Source: Hyphomicrobiales bacterium
GTDB taxonomy: Bacteria > Pseudomonadota > Alphaproteobacteria > Rhizobiales > Rhizobiaceae
Length of the DNA: 64,000 bases
Assembly: GCA_900472295.1 (NCBI GenBank)
Contig: UCIA01000028.1
Coordinates: forward strand, 7,370-71,369
Direction of reading: 5' to 3'
Shown in pieces: positions 15,852 to 24,838 of the stretch (position 1 is its first letter; every line of letters starts with the position of its first letter). The position numbers and the translations under genes are program-made. The notes beneath the pieces are model-generated. The model saw only the letters and a list, made by a program, of their open reading frames with translations, had not been told where the DNA came from and did not search any database.

Positions 15852-17303
15852 ATGCCGCAAGCCAATCCCAAGCTCAACGCGTTCCCGGTCTTCCTGCGGG
15901 TCGAGGGTGAAGCTGTGGCCATCGTCGGAGGCGGCGCCGAGGCTTTGGCCAAGGCGCGGCTGCTCGATCAGTCGAGTGCTGTGCTGCGCATCATCGCCGA
16001 TGTTGCCGACGCCGAACTGCTCAGCTTCATCGCCGGCACCGGCGCAACACATATTGCTGTTCCCTATGACGCCGCGCATCTCGAAGGCGCGGTCATGGTG
16101 TTTGCCGCCAGTGGCGAAGAGACGCTCGACCGCCGCGTGGCCGAGGATGCGCGTCGGCTTGGCATTCCGGTCAATGCCGTCGACCGGCCGGAGCTCTGCG
16201 ATTTCTTCACCCCGGCGCTGGTCAACCGCGCGCCGGTCGCCATTGCCATCGGCACCGAAGGTGCGGGGCCAGTGCTGGCGCAGATGCTGCGCAGCCGCAT
16301 CGACCAGATGCTCTCGCCCTCGCTCGGGCCGCTGGCAACGCTTGCCGCCTCATTCCGCGGCGCCGCCGAAAAGCTGCTGCCGAAGGGCAATGCCCGCCGC
16401 CAGTTCTGGGGCAGCTTTTTCCAGGGTGCTCCGGCCCGCGCCGTCGAGGCCGGCGAACTGTCGCAGGCGCATGACGCCGCCGTCGATCTGTTGCTGGCGA
16501 AAGCGCCTGTAACGGGCCACATCGCCCTGGTTGGCGCCGGCCCCGGCGCCGAGGATCTTCTGACGCTGCGCGCGCACCGTTTGCTGATGGAAGCCGATGT
16601 CATCGTCTATGACGCGCTGGTGCCGGAGGCGATCGTCGCCATGGGCCGCCGCGATGCCGAGCGGCTGCCGGTCGGCAAACGCAAGGGCTGCCACACCAAG
16701 AGCCAGGCCGAGATCAACACGCTGCTGGTCGAGCTTGGCCGTGAAGGCAAGCGCGTCGTGCGGCTGAAGTCGGGCGATCCGCTGGTGTTCGGCCGTGCCG
16801 GCGAGGAGATGGCCGCACTGCGCGATGCCGGCATCGCCTATGACGTGATTCCCGGCGTCACCGCTGCATTTGCCGCTGCCGCCGATTTCGAACTGCCGCT
16901 GACGCTGCGTGGAGTTTCTTCGTCGATGGTGTTCACCACCGGCCATGATCTCAAGGGCAATTCGCTGCCGGACTGGGCGAAGCTCGCCATTTCCGGCGCC
17001 ACTGTCGCCGTCTATATGGGCCGCTCGGTCGCGGCCGAGGTGGCGGGACGGCTGATCGAGGCGGGCCTGTCGCCGGACACGGCGGTCGCCGTGGTCGAGA
17101 ATGCCAGCCTGCAGAACCGCCGCCGTTTCCACGGTACGCTGGCCGATTTGCCGTCGCTGGAAGCGCGCGCCGATCTCACCGGACCGGTGATGACCATCAT
17201 TGGTGACGCGGTTGCCGGCGCCAACTTTGAACGTTCCGAGCCGCTCGCGGCACATAGTCATGAGAGTGCCGCCAACGCGGCCGGCGCAGAGGTCGAGCCA
17301 TGA
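15852..17303 (+). CDS. cysG: Siroheme synthase (multifunctional)
   Basis: It makes siroheme from uroporphyrinogen III for the sulfite reductase encoded two genes downstream. The 483 residues hold an N-terminal dehydrogenase/ferrochelatase domain with a Rossmann motif (AIVGGGAEALAKARLL near 25) and a C-terminal uroporphyrinogen-III methyltransferase with VGAGPGAEDLLTLRA near 225, RLKSGDPLVFGRAGEE near 305 and a later VYMGRS segment. The frame begins 22 codons upstream, but MPQANPKLNAFPVFLR aligns with family starts. It overlaps the next gene by 4 bases. Confidence 0.95.
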   Translation: MPQANPKLNAFPVFLRVEGEAVAIVGGGAEALAKARLLDQSSAVLRIIADVADAELLSFIAGTGATHIAVPYDAAHLEGAVMVFAASGEETLDRRVAEDARRLGIPVNAVDRPELCDFFTPALVNRAPVAIAIGTEGAGPVLAQMLRSRIDQMLSPSLGPLATLAASFRGAAEKLLPKGNARRQFWGSFFQGAPARAVEAGELSQAHDAAVDLLLAKAPVTGHIALVGAGPGAEDLLTLRAHRLLMEADVIVYDALVPEAIVAMGRRDAERLPVGKRKGCHTKSQAEINTLLVELGREGKRVVRLKSGDPLVFGRAGEEMAALRDAGIAYDVIPGVTAAFAAAADFELPLTLRGVSSSMVFTTGHDLKGNSLPDWAKLAISGATVAVYMGRSVAAEVAGRLIEAGLSPDTAVAVVENASLQNRRRFHGTLADLPSLEARADLTGPVMTIIGDAVAGANFERSEPLAAHSHESAANAAGAEVEP

Positions 17304-17593
17304 AGATACTGACCGCAAACCGCCTCACCGACGGCATCGCCGTCTGGTATGCCGATGGCGGCTGGGCCGAGACGGTGGACCATGCCGATCTCGCCCATGA
17401 CAAGGCGGCCGAGGACCGGCTGGAAGCGATCGGCGCCAAGGCCTATGCCGACAATGAAGTGGTCGACGTCAATTTGATCGACGCTGACGTCGTCAATGGC
17501 GTCGTCGAGCCGGTGCGGCTGCGCGAAAAGATCCGCGCCGCCGGTCCCACCATCCGGGAAGATCTAGGCAAGCAGGCTGCGCGGGCAGCCTAA
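17300..17593 (+). CDS. DUF2849 protein of the sulfite reductase operon
   Basis: A 97-residue protein beginning MKILTANRLTDGIAVWY, matching the DUF2849 family found between cysG and the sulfite reductase gene in many Alphaproteobacteria. ATGA overlap with cysG indicates translational coupling. Its function is unknown. The fixed position suggests an accessory role in siroheme transfer or sulfite reductase maturation, which is inference from context only. Confidence 0.88.
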   Translation: MKILTANRLTDGIAVWYADGGWAETVDHADLAHDKAAEDRLEAIGAKAYADNEVVDVNLIDADVVNGVVEPVRLREKIRAAGPTIREDLGKQAARAA

Positions 17594-17628
17594 TCAGACA
17601 CGGGCGGACGCGCCCTGAAAGACGAAAC

Positions 17629-19299
17629 ATGTACCGCTACGATGAGTTCGACCACGATTTTGTCCAGGCCCGTGTCGCCGAGTTCAGCGACCAGGTCGAG
17701 CGCCGCCTGTCCGGCGAAATCACCGAGGAGCAGTTTCGGCCGCTGCGGCTGATGAACGGCGTCTACCTGCAGCTGCACGCCTACATGCTGCGTATCGCGG
17801 TGCCCTATGGCACGCTGAACGCCGCCCAGCTGCGCATGCTCGGCCACATCGCGCGCAAATACGACAAGGGCTACGGCCACTTCACCACGCGCCAGAACAT
17901 CCAGTTCAACTGGCCGGCGCTGTCGGACATTCCGGCGATCCTGGCCGATCTGGCGAGCGTCGAGATGCACGCCATCCAGACCAGCGGCAATTGCATCCGC
18001 AACGTCACCGCCGATCATTTCGCCGGCGCCGCCGCCGACGAGGTCGCCGATCCGCGCCCCTATGCCGAGATCCTGCGGCAGTGGTCGTCGGTGCATCCGG
18101 AATTCTCGTTCCTGCCGCGCAAGTTCAAGATCGCTGTGACCGGCGCGGAGCGCGACCGCGCCGCCATCCAGACGCATGACATCGGCCTGCATCTGAAGAA
18201 GAACGCTGCCGGCGAGCTCGGCTTTGCCGTCTATGTCGGCGGTGGCCAGGGCCGCACGCCTATGGTGGCACGCAAGATCCGCGACTTCCTGCCGGAAGCC
18301 GATCTTCTCTCCTACTGCACGGCGATCCTGCGCGTTTACAACCTCTATGGCCGCCGCGACAACAAGTACAAGGCGCGCATCAAGATCCTCGTCCACGAGA
18401 CCGGCGTCGAGGAAATCACCCGCCAGGTCGAGGCCGAATGGCAGGAATTGAAAGACGCCGAGCTGAAGCTGCCGGATGCCGACATCCGCGCGATCGATGC
18501 CTATTTCGCGCCGCCGGCGCTGGTGGCTCGGCCGGAAGGCGACGCGGGGATCAAGCTGGCGCGGCTCGATTCCAAAAGCTTCTCGGATTGGCTCGACCAG
18601 AACGTCGTGACGCATCGCCATCCCGATTATGCGGCGGTGACGATTTCGCTGAAGGGCATCGGCGAGGTACCGGGCGATGCCAGCGACAGCCAGATGGAAG
18701 CGGTTGCCGACATCGCCGAGAAATACGCTTTCGACGAGCTGCGCGTCAGCCATGAGCAGAACCTGATCCTGCCGCATGTGGCGCGCGCCGATCTGAAGGC
18801 GGTTTACGACGCGCTGGTCGACATCGGGCTGGCGACGGCCAATTCCAATCTGATCAGCGACATCATCGCGTGCCCGGGCCTCGATTATTGCGCGCTGGCG
18901 ACGGCGCGTTCGATCCCGATCGCCCAGGAGATCTCGCTGCGCTTCGCCTCGCTGGAGCGGCAGCGCGAGATCGGCGAGCTGAAGCTCAAGATCTCCGGCT
19001 GCATCAATGCCTGCGGCCATCACCATGTCGGCCATATCGGCATTCTCGGCGTCGAGAAGAAGGGTACCGAACTCTATCAGGTGACGCTGGGCGGCTCGGC
19101 CGACGAGAACACCTCGGTCGGCGAGATCATCGGCCGCGGCTTCTCCTCGGAAGAGATCACCGACGCCATCGAGCAGATCGTCGACACCTATCTCGGCCTT
19201 CGGCTTAATCCGAGTGAACGTTTTATCGACGCCTACCGCCGTGTCGGTCCCGCGCCGTTCAAGGAGGCGCTCTATGCTGGCGAAACCAAGGCCGCTTGA
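17629..19299 (+). CDS. cysI: Assimilatory sulfite reductase hemoprotein
   Basis: A 556-residue siroheme and 4Fe-4S enzyme that reduces sulfite to sulfide. The cluster ligands are visible as CPGLDYC (C-X5-C, near 420) and GCINACGHHH (C-X3-C, near 460). An Arg-rich siroheme pocket lies near residues 80-125 (FTTRQNIQFNWP, SGNCIRNVTADH). Nitrite reductases share this fold, but cysG upstream and cysH downstream make sulfite the likely substrate. The flavoprotein partner cysJ is absent here, so electrons probably come from ferredoxin or an unlinked reductase. Confidence 0.92.
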   Translation: MYRYDEFDHDFVQARVAEFSDQVERRLSGEITEEQFRPLRLMNGVYLQLHAYMLRIAVPYGTLNAAQLRMLGHIARKYDKGYGHFTTRQNIQFNWPALSDIPAILADLASVEMHAIQTSGNCIRNVTADHFAGAAADEVADPRPYAEILRQWSSVHPEFSFLPRKFKIAVTGAERDRAAIQTHDIGLHLKKNAAGELGFAVYVGGGQGRTPMVARKIRDFLPEADLLSYCTAILRVYNLYGRRDNKYKARIKILVHETGVEEITRQVEAEWQELKDAELKLPDADIRAIDAYFAPPALVARPEGDAGIKLARLDSKSFSDWLDQNVVTHRHPDYAAVTISLKGIGEVPGDASDSQMEAVADIAEKYAFDELRVSHEQNLILPHVARADLKAVYDALVDIGLATANSNLISDIIACPGLDYCALATARSIPIAQEISLRFASLERQREIGELKLKISGCINACGHHHVGHIGILGVEKKGTELYQVTLGGSADENTSVGEIIGRGFSSEEITDAIEQIVDTYLGLRLNPSERFIDAYRRVGPAPFKEALYAGETKAA

Positions 19300-20038
19300 C
19301 CGTATCGTCGACGTCGATGACAGCATCGCCGCGAAAGCGGCGGGCTTCGATGCGCTCTACGGGCATCTGAGCGCGCTCAAGATCATCGAACGCGCCGCGA
19401 GCGAGCTGTTCCACGACGAGATCGCGGCCGTGTCGTCTTTCGGCGCGGATTCGGCGGTGCTGTTGCACATGATCGCCGAGGTCGACCGCACATTGCCGGT
19501 CATCTTCCTCGACACCGGCAAGCATTTCGAGGAGACGCTGGGCTATCGCGACGCGCTCGCCGCCGATTTCGGGCTGACCAATATCAGGGTTATCAAGCCG
19601 GAAGAGGCAGCGCTCGAACGGATCGACCCGACCGGCACTCTGCACCAGAGCAACACCGACGCCTGCTGCGATGTGCGCAAGGTCGAACCGCTGGCGCGGG
19701 GCGTCGCGCCCTTCCGCGCCTGGCTGACCGGCCGCAAGCGCTTCCAGGCCGCGACGCGGGCAGCATTGCCGGTGTTCGAGGCGGTCGGCCCGCGCGTGCG
19801 CATCAACCCGCTGGCGCACTGGACGACATCCGACCAGGCCGACTACATGCGGGCGCATGCGCTGCGTGAAAATCCGCTGGTCGCCTACGGCTATCTGTCG
19901 ATCGGCTGCTTCCCGTGCACGCAACCGGTGCAGCCGGGCGAGGATGCGCGCAGCGGTCGGTGGGCCGGTCATGCCAAGACCGAGTGCGGCATCCATCTGT
20001 CGGGCCTGGAGAAGTCGCTGACCGACGCATCGCTATAG
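19274..20038 (+). CDS. cysH: Adenylyl-sulfate (APS) reductase
   Basis: A 254-residue reductase giving sulfite from activated sulfate. It has an N-terminal ATP-pyrophosphatase-like fold (SSFGADSAVLL near 55) and the catalytic Cys in TECGIH near 235. It also has the paired cysteines DACCDV (near 132) and GCFPC (near 212), which bind a 4Fe-4S cluster. That cluster marks APS reductases; PAPS-specific enzymes such as that of E. coli lack it. AAGGAGG stands at 19261-19267, so the gene starts inside the end of cysI, overlapping it by 26 bases. Confidence 0.93.
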   Translation: MLAKPRPLDRIVDVDDSIAAKAAGFDALYGHLSALKIIERAASELFHDEIAAVSSFGADSAVLLHMIAEVDRTLPVIFLDTGKHFEETLGYRDALAADFGLTNIRVIKPEEAALERIDPTGTLHQSNTDACCDVRKVEPLARGVAPFRAWLTGRKRFQAATRAALPVFEAVGPRVRINPLAHWTTSDQADYMRAHALRENPLVAYGYLSIGCFPCTQPVQPGEDARSGRWAGHAKTECGIHLSGLEKSLTDASL

Positions 20039-20157
20039 GATATGTTGATATTCAGGTGAGACCGGCCTGCAAACGGCGGCTTCCACTCGGACGCCGCCGG
20101 TTTCGTGTGGACTGGCCTTCAGCGGACTTTCGATTTTTTGGGCTTTAGGAATTTTCG

Positions 20158-20691
20158 ATGACTGAACAGACGACACCGGAGACCCGGCTCTGGACCCCGG
20201 AGGGGTTTCGCGAGGACGAGTGGAGCCATGCCGAGAGCGCTGACGCGCTGTCGGGCAATGGCCGCTTCATCCTGCCGCTGCAGGCATTTCTCGGCCTCGA
20301 TGCCGAGGTGCGCCGCTCGGCCAGGGAGCGGCTCGGCGTCACCTTGCAGCCTGGTGACCAGCTCGAGAAGATAGCCGACCTGCTCGACCAACTGTCGCTG
20401 GTGGCGCTGGTGTTCCCCGCCTTCAGCGATGGGCGCTCTTTCTCCAAGGCCGAACTGCTACGCAGCCGCTATCATTTCGAGGGCGCGGTCCGCGCAACCG
20501 GCCAGGTGCTGGTCGATCCGTTGCCGCATATGTTGCGGCTGGGCTTCGACGAGTTCGAGATTTCGAACCCGGTGCTGCTGAAGCGGCTCGAAGAGGGCAA
20601 CATCGGCGGGCTGGGCCTGTATTACCAGCCGACCGAAGCCACGGAGCCGAAGGGGCCGAAATACTCCTGGCGGCGCGTTCGCAACAGCTGA
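20158..20691 (+). CDS. DUF934 protein of sulfur assimilation
   Basis: A 177-residue protein of the DUF934 family, regularly linked to cysI and cysH in Proteobacteria. It has a central FPAFSDGRSFSKAELLR segment and ends in a basic tail, YSWRRVRNS. Its role in sulfate or sulfite reduction is known only from linkage. A 119-bp gap after cysH contains a short GC-rich hairpin (CGGCGGC with GCCGCCG), so expression may be slightly uncoupled from the rest of the operon. Confidence 0.87.
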   Translation: MTEQTTPETRLWTPEGFREDEWSHAESADALSGNGRFILPLQAFLGLDAEVRRSARERLGVTLQPGDQLEKIADLLDQLSLVALVFPAFSDGRSFSKAELLRSRYHFEGAVRATGQVLVDPLPHMLRLGFDEFEISNPVLLKRLEEGNIGGLGLYYQPTEATEPKGPKYSWRRVRNS

Positions 20692-20841
20692 TGCAGCGGT
20701 AATTCCGCACGCCTTTACATCGGCTGAAATCAGGCCTTCTCTTGGCTGTCCAGACGGAAATATCCGCTGGGCGCAGTGCCGTGAGTCCTGGGCGTCCTTA
20801 GCGCATCCCTGGGACGCGCGGCGCTCCAGCGGGAGGAAGGC

Positions 20842-22452
20842 TTGGATTTCGACTATGTCATCGCCGGCGGCGGGTCTGCCGGCTGCACGCTTGCCGCACG
20901 GCTCTCTGAAGATCCATCCGTTACCGTCTGCCTGATCGAAGCCGGCGGCGAAGGCAGGAACCTGCTCATCCGCGCGCCGGCAGGCGTCATCGCGCTGCTG
21001 CCGGGCCGGCCGAGGATCAACAATTGGGGATTGCAGACAGTGCCGCAGCAAGGGCTTGGCGGCCGCAAAGGCTACCAGCCGCGCGGCAAGGCGCTCGGCG
21101 GCTCCAGCGCCATCAACGCCATGCTTTACACGCGAGGGCACCGCAACGATTACGACGAATGGGCCGACCTCGGCTGCCAGGGCTGGTCGTGGGACGAGGT
21201 GCTGCCCTATTTCCGGCGCGCCGAAGGCAACCAGCGCGGGGCGGACGCCCTGCATGGCGGCGACGGGCCGCTCAGGGTCGGCGAACAGCAGGAGCCGCGC
21301 CCGATAGCGCGAGCCTTTGTCGAGGCTTGCGGCGAAAACCAGATCCGGCGCAACGATGATTTCAACGGGCCGGAACAGGAAGGGGCGGGGCTCTACCAGG
21401 TCACGCAGTTCTGGGGCGGGGCCAGGAATGGCGAACGCTGCTCGGCGGCGGCCGCCTATCTGCATCCGGCGATGAACCGGCCGAACCTCACAATCATCAC
21501 CGGGGCGCATGCCACCGGCATTGTGCTGGACGGCAAGCGCGCCACCGGCGTGCGCTATCGCAAGGGCAACAGCGAGGCCGTGGCGAAAGCCAGGCGCGAG
21601 GTAATCGTCTGCGGCGGCGCTTTCGGCTCGCCGCAACTTTTGTTGTTGTCCGGTATCGGTCCGGCGGATGAGCTTGCCGCGCAGGGCATTGCCGTCGCCC
21701 ATGAACTGCCCGGCGTCGGCAAGAACCTGCAGGATCATCTCGATTTCATCCTGGCCTGGACGTCGCGCGAGACGGATCTGATGGGCATTGGCCTGCGCGG
21801 TCTGCCCGGCCTGCTCAGGCATATGGCGCGCTGGCGCAAGAGCGGCACCGGCATGATCGCCACGCCCTATGCCGAAGGCGGCGCCTTCCTCAAATCCGAT
21901 CCGGCGATCGACAGGCCCGATCTGCAACTGCATTTCTGCATCGCCATCGTCGACGATCATGGCCGCAAGCTGCATCTGGGCTACGGCTTTTCCTGCCATG
22001 TCTGCGTGCTCAGGCCGCATTCGCGCGGTGAGGTCGGGCTGTCGAGCCGGGATCCGCTGGCGCCGCCGCGCATCGACCCGCGTTTTCTCGAGGACGAACG
22101 CGACGGGGCTCTCTTGCTCAAGGGGGTGAAGATGATGCGCGGCATATTGGAGGCGCCGGCGCTGGCGAAATACCGCGACAAAGAAATCTATACCGCGGGC
22201 GTGTCCAGCGATGCCGAGCTGATGGCGCATATCAGGGCGCGCGCCGATACGATCTATCACCCGGTCGGCACCTGCAAGATGGGCGTCGACGCGATGGCCG
22301 TGGTCGATCCGCAACTCAAGGTGCGCGGGCTGCAGGGGTTGCGTGTGGTCGATGCCTCTGTGATGCCGACCTTGATCGGCGGCAACACCAACGCGCCGAC
22401 CATCATGATTGCCGAGAAGGCGGCCGATATGATCAGGACTGCAAGGTCTTGA
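20842..22452 (+). CDS. GMC family FAD oxidoreductase (choline dehydrogenase-like)
   Basis: A 536-residue flavoprotein with the N-terminal FAD motif VIAGGGSAGCTLAARLSE, the GMC signature GKALGGSSAINAM near 90, and the C-terminal HPVGTCKMG with active-site His, then a second conserved block with GGNTNAP. It likely oxidises an alcohol; choline is possible, but no betB or betI gene is nearby and substrate assignment would be a guess. The start codon is TTG, supported by GGGAGGAAGG directly upstream. It is followed by a good terminator. Confidence 0.88.
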   Translation: MDFDYVIAGGGSAGCTLAARLSEDPSVTVCLIEAGGEGRNLLIRAPAGVIALLPGRPRINNWGLQTVPQQGLGGRKGYQPRGKALGGSSAINAMLYTRGHRNDYDEWADLGCQGWSWDEVLPYFRRAEGNQRGADALHGGDGPLRVGEQQEPRPIARAFVEACGENQIRRNDDFNGPEQEGAGLYQVTQFWGGARNGERCSAAAAYLHPAMNRPNLTIITGAHATGIVLDGKRATGVRYRKGNSEAVAKARREVIVCGGAFGSPQLLLLSGIGPADELAAQGIAVAHELPGVGKNLQDHLDFILAWTSRETDLMGIGLRGLPGLLRHMARWRKSGTGMIATPYAEGGAFLKSDPAIDRPDLQLHFCIAIVDDHGRKLHLGYGFSCHVCVLRPHSRGEVGLSSRDPLAPPRIDPRFLEDERDGALLLKGVKMMRGILEAPALAKYRDKEIYTAGVSSDAELMAHIRARADTIYHPVGTCKMGVDAMAVVDPQLKVRGLQGLRVVDASVMPTLIGGNTNAPTIMIAEKAADMIRTARS

Positions 22453-22495
22453 TGCGCGACGAGCGCAATGCTGCCTGAGCAGGTTTTTGAGAGAT

Positions 22496-22528
22496 GCCGC
22501 CGCGCCTTTGGTGCGGCGGCGCGTTTTT
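22496..22528 (+). terminator. Terminator after the GMC oxidoreductase
   Basis: GCCGCCGCGCC (22496-22506) pairs with GGTGCGGCGGC (22510-22520), with one G-U pair and a TTT loop, followed by GCGTTTTT. Confidence 0.75.
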
Positions 22529-22531
22529 CCG

Positions 22532-22563
22532 GGAAAAGCGCTTCACACTTTTCCTGGAATTGC
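22532..22563. repeat. Interspersed palindromic repeat
   Basis: GGAAAAG (22532-22538) and CTTTTCC (22548-22554) form a stem, followed by TGGAATTGC. Related elements occur at 57833-57895 and 59192-59237. It lies between the GMC terminator and the desaturase stop codon. Confidence 0.55.
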
Positions 22564-22565
22564 TT

Positions 22566-23588
22566 TCAGGCCGCGGCCCGCGCTTCGCGAAACGAGATCA
22601 GCTTGTGGCGCTTCTCGTCCCACAGCGCCAGCTTGACGCAGCGCAAGCTGTCGAGGAGCGTGACGCGGCCGATGCCGCGCAGCTCCGGATAGTCGCGCAG
22701 CACTTCCTGCAGCCGGTAGCCCGGCACCTTGGCCGAGAGATGGTGGACGTGGTGGACGCCGATATTGCCGGTGAACCAGTTAAGCACCGGCGGCAGGTCG
22801 TAGTAAGACGAGCCGTGCAGCGCGGCATGCTGGAACTCCCACTCTTCGTCCTTCGCCCATTCCGTCTCCTCGAACTGGTGCTGGACGTAGAACAGCCAGA
22901 TGCCGGCCGAACCGGCGAGGATGACGATGGGCAAATGGACGACCAGGAAAGCGCCGGGGCCAACCAGCCAGATCAGCAGGGCTGCGGCAACCGCGATGCC
23001 GAGATTGGTGGTCATCGACGACACCCAGGGCGTCAGGCCGCCGCGCATCATGCCAATGGGCAGCCGCTGCTCGAAGATGAACAGCCAGATCGGGCCCAGC
23101 CCGAACATCACCAGGGGATGCCGGTAGAGGCGATAGGCAAGGCGCCCGCGCCATGACAGGCTCCGGTACTCGGCGAGGGTCAGCGTCCGGATGTCGCCCA
23201 TGCCGCGCTCATCGAGATTGCCGGCGCTGGCATGATGCACCGCGTGGGCGCGCCGCCAGCAATCGTACGGCGTCAGCGTCAACACGCCGAGCACGCGGCC
23301 GATCCAGTCGTCGGCGGTACGATTGGCGAAGAAGGAGCCGTGGCCACAATCGTGCTGGATCATGAAGATCCGCACCAGGAAGCCGGCGGCGGGGAGGATG
23401 AGGATCAGGCCCCACCAATGGCCGTAGGAATAGGCGGCCGAAGACAGCGCCCACAGTGTGACGAAAGGGATCAGGGTGATTGCGAGTTCGAGGGCGCTGC
23501 GCCGCCGGTCGGGCTTCTTGTAGCGAGCCAAAATCTTCAACCAGGCGCGCTTGCTGTTGGCGGCCGTCTCGGGGGAAATCATGTTCAT
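22566..23588 (-). CDS. Fatty acid desaturase
   Basis: An integral membrane di-iron desaturase of 340 residues. All three histidine boxes are present: HDCGHG near 87, HAVHH near 122 and HHVHH near 274. Four hydrophobic helices are grouped in two pairs. It resembles acyl-lipid omega-6 (delta-12) desaturases of bacteria, but the position of the double bond is not predictable. Two in-frame ATG codons lie two residues apart, and no strong ribosome-binding site separates them. It is monocistronic. Confidence 0.88.
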   Translation of the reverse strand: MNMISPETAANSKRAWLKILARYKKPDRRRSALELAITLIPFVTLWALSSAAYSYGHWWGLILILPAAGFLVRIFMIQHDCGHGSFFANRTADDWIGRVLGVLTLTPYDCWRRAHAVHHASAGNLDERGMGDIRTLTLAEYRSLSWRGRLAYRLYRHPLVMFGLGPIWLFIFEQRLPIGMMRGGLTPWVSSMTTNLGIAVAAALLIWLVGPGAFLVVHLPIVILAGSAGIWLFYVQHQFEETEWAKDEEWEFQHAALHGSSYYDLPPVLNWFTGNIGVHHVHHLSAKVPGYRLQEVLRDYPELRGIGRVTLLDSLRCVKLALWDEKRHKLISFREARAAA

Positions 23589-23672
23589 CAGGAAGCATAG
23601 GCGGCGTGTCCCGCTGCCGCAAGGCAAAGCTCACGCCAAATTACTGCGCGTAATTGTCGCGCGATTGCGTGG

Positions 23673-23873
23673 CTACTGCCTGCGGTCGCTGCCGGCCATG
23701 CTGGCTTCAATGCCATCCAGACGGTCGAGCAGGTCTCGAAAACGGTCGGGAATGTCGGCCTCGGTGCTGAATGCCGGCAAGGTGCGCAGAAAACGCTTCG
23801 TCGCCTCGGTGCCGAACTGGCGCCTGATATCGGCGGCGAGCTCTTCGCCTCTGTTGCCATTGTTTCGGTTCAT
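23673..23873 (-). CDS. Small hypothetical protein
   Basis: A 66-residue predicted soluble protein, MNRNNGNRGEELAADIRR onward, rich in charged residues and probably alpha-helical. A weak AGGATTGG precedes the ATG. Two overlapping frames compete here; this one has the most protein-like composition and an amphipathic C-terminal half (FRDLLDRLDGIEASM). Function is unknown, and it may not be expressed. Confidence 0.4.
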   Translation of the reverse strand: MNRNNGNRGEELAADIRRQFGTEATKRFLRTLPAFSTEADIPDRFRDLLDRLDGIEASMAGSDRRQ

Positions 23874-24041
23874 TGTTCCAATCCTGTGTTGGCTTCGAAA
23901 CTCCTCCAGCCTTGGAATGGTTCCCCCGGTGCTGCGTCCTGGCAAGCAAAGCCGGTGATCACGGTAAAGTTTGAATTAATTTTGAAGAGTCTTCGTGGCC
24001 TGAGCCGGGTTCGTCCGAACGGCTCCAAACGTTGCTTGCCC

Positions 24042-24070
24042 CTTGATTTTTGGCTGCCAAACCTCGATAT
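24042..24070 (+). promoter_or_regulatory. Candidate heat-shock (sigma-32) promoter of grpE
   Basis: CTTGAT (24042-24047) and CGATAT (24065-24070) are 17 bases apart, each close to the alphaproteobacterial RpoH consensus CTTGAA and CCATAT. Transcription would begin about 35 bases before the grpE start. Confidence 0.5.
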
Positions 24071-24110
24071 CGGGCGCAAATCCAAACCATTCGAATGACG
24101 GGAAACGCCG

Positions 24111-24740
24111 ATGAGCGACCAGACAAACGACGAACGCGCGCCCGAGGATATCGAAGCGACTGAGACTGAGCGCGCGCAAGGCGGCATCGACGGCGACTAT
24201 GAAGCGCTGGTGCGGCTGCTGAAGGAAAACGAGGAACTGAAGGACCGCGCGCTGCGCGTTGCGGCCGAAATGGAAAATCTGCGCCGCCGCACGGCACGCG
24301 ACGTGCATGATGCGCGCACCTATGCGGTGGCCAATTTCGCCCGCGACATGCTGTCGGTGTCGGACAATCTGCGCCGCGCCATCGACGCTATCCCTGCCGA
24401 GGCCAAGGCTGCCGGAGACGCCGGCTTCACGGCGCTGATCGAGGGCGTCGACCTCACCGAGCGCGCCATGCTGACGGCGCTCGAGCGGCACGGGGTGAAG
24501 AAGCTGACGCCGGAAGGCGAGAAGTTCGACCCGAACTTCCACCAGGCGATGTTCGAGGTGCCCAATCCCGACGTGCCCGCCAACACCGTGGTCCAGGTCG
24601 TGCAGCCGGGATATTCGATCGGCGAGCGCGTTTTGCGTCCGGCCATGGTCGGCGTCGCCAAGGGCGGCCCCAAGTTCGCGGCCGCTGAGCCGCCGGTCGA
24701 GCCGGGCCCGGTGAACGAGCAGGCCGAGAAGGATGCGTAG
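24111..24740 (+). CDS. grpE: Nucleotide exchange factor GrpE
   Basis: A 209-residue DnaK co-chaperone that releases ADP from DnaK. A charged N-terminal coiled coil (EENEELKDRALRVAAEMEN near 45) is followed by the four-helix bundle and a beta domain with the conserved FDPNFHQAMFEV and NTVVQVVQPGYSIGERVLRPAMV. The start fits the family. The usual partner genes hrcA and dnaK/dnaJ are not in the window. A sigma-32-like promoter precedes it. Confidence 0.96.
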   Translation: MSDQTNDERAPEDIEATETERAQGGIDGDYEALVRLLKENEELKDRALRVAAEMENLRRRTARDVHDARTYAVANFARDMLSVSDNLRRAIDAIPAEAKAAGDAGFTALIEGVDLTERAMLTALERHGVKKLTPEGEKFDPNFHQAMFEVPNPDVPANTVVQVVQPGYSIGERVLRPAMVGVAKGGPKFAAAEPPVEPGPVNEQAEKDA

Positions 24741-24838
24741 TTAGGGAATAGGCAGTAGGCAGTAGGGGAATAGGGGCCGTATCAATCGCGCGGCTTCATG
24801 TTATTCATACTTCCCCTAATCCCTAACCCCTACTGCCC
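24741..24838. repeat. Short repeat with inverted ends (GGCAGTAGG type), copy 1
   Basis: The left part repeats GGCAGTAGG and GGGAATAGG, and the right part (24810-24838) is a roughly inverted copy ending CCCCTACTGCCC. It fills the whole gap between grpE and the next gene and touches that gene's start codon. A second element with the same words lies at 25482-25541. Confidence 0.6.

Noticed and set aside
17590..19326. A 578-codon antisense frame over cysI, and similar long frames over polA, the PBP, the GMC oxidoreductase and other genes
   Set aside because: Long antisense frames are normal in such GC-rich genomes; each opposes a gene with intact catalytic motifs.
20065..20100. A GC-rich hairpin between cysH and the DUF934 gene as a terminator
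   Set aside because: There is no T run after the stem and DUF934 genes are usually co-transcribed with cysH; at most it is an attenuator.
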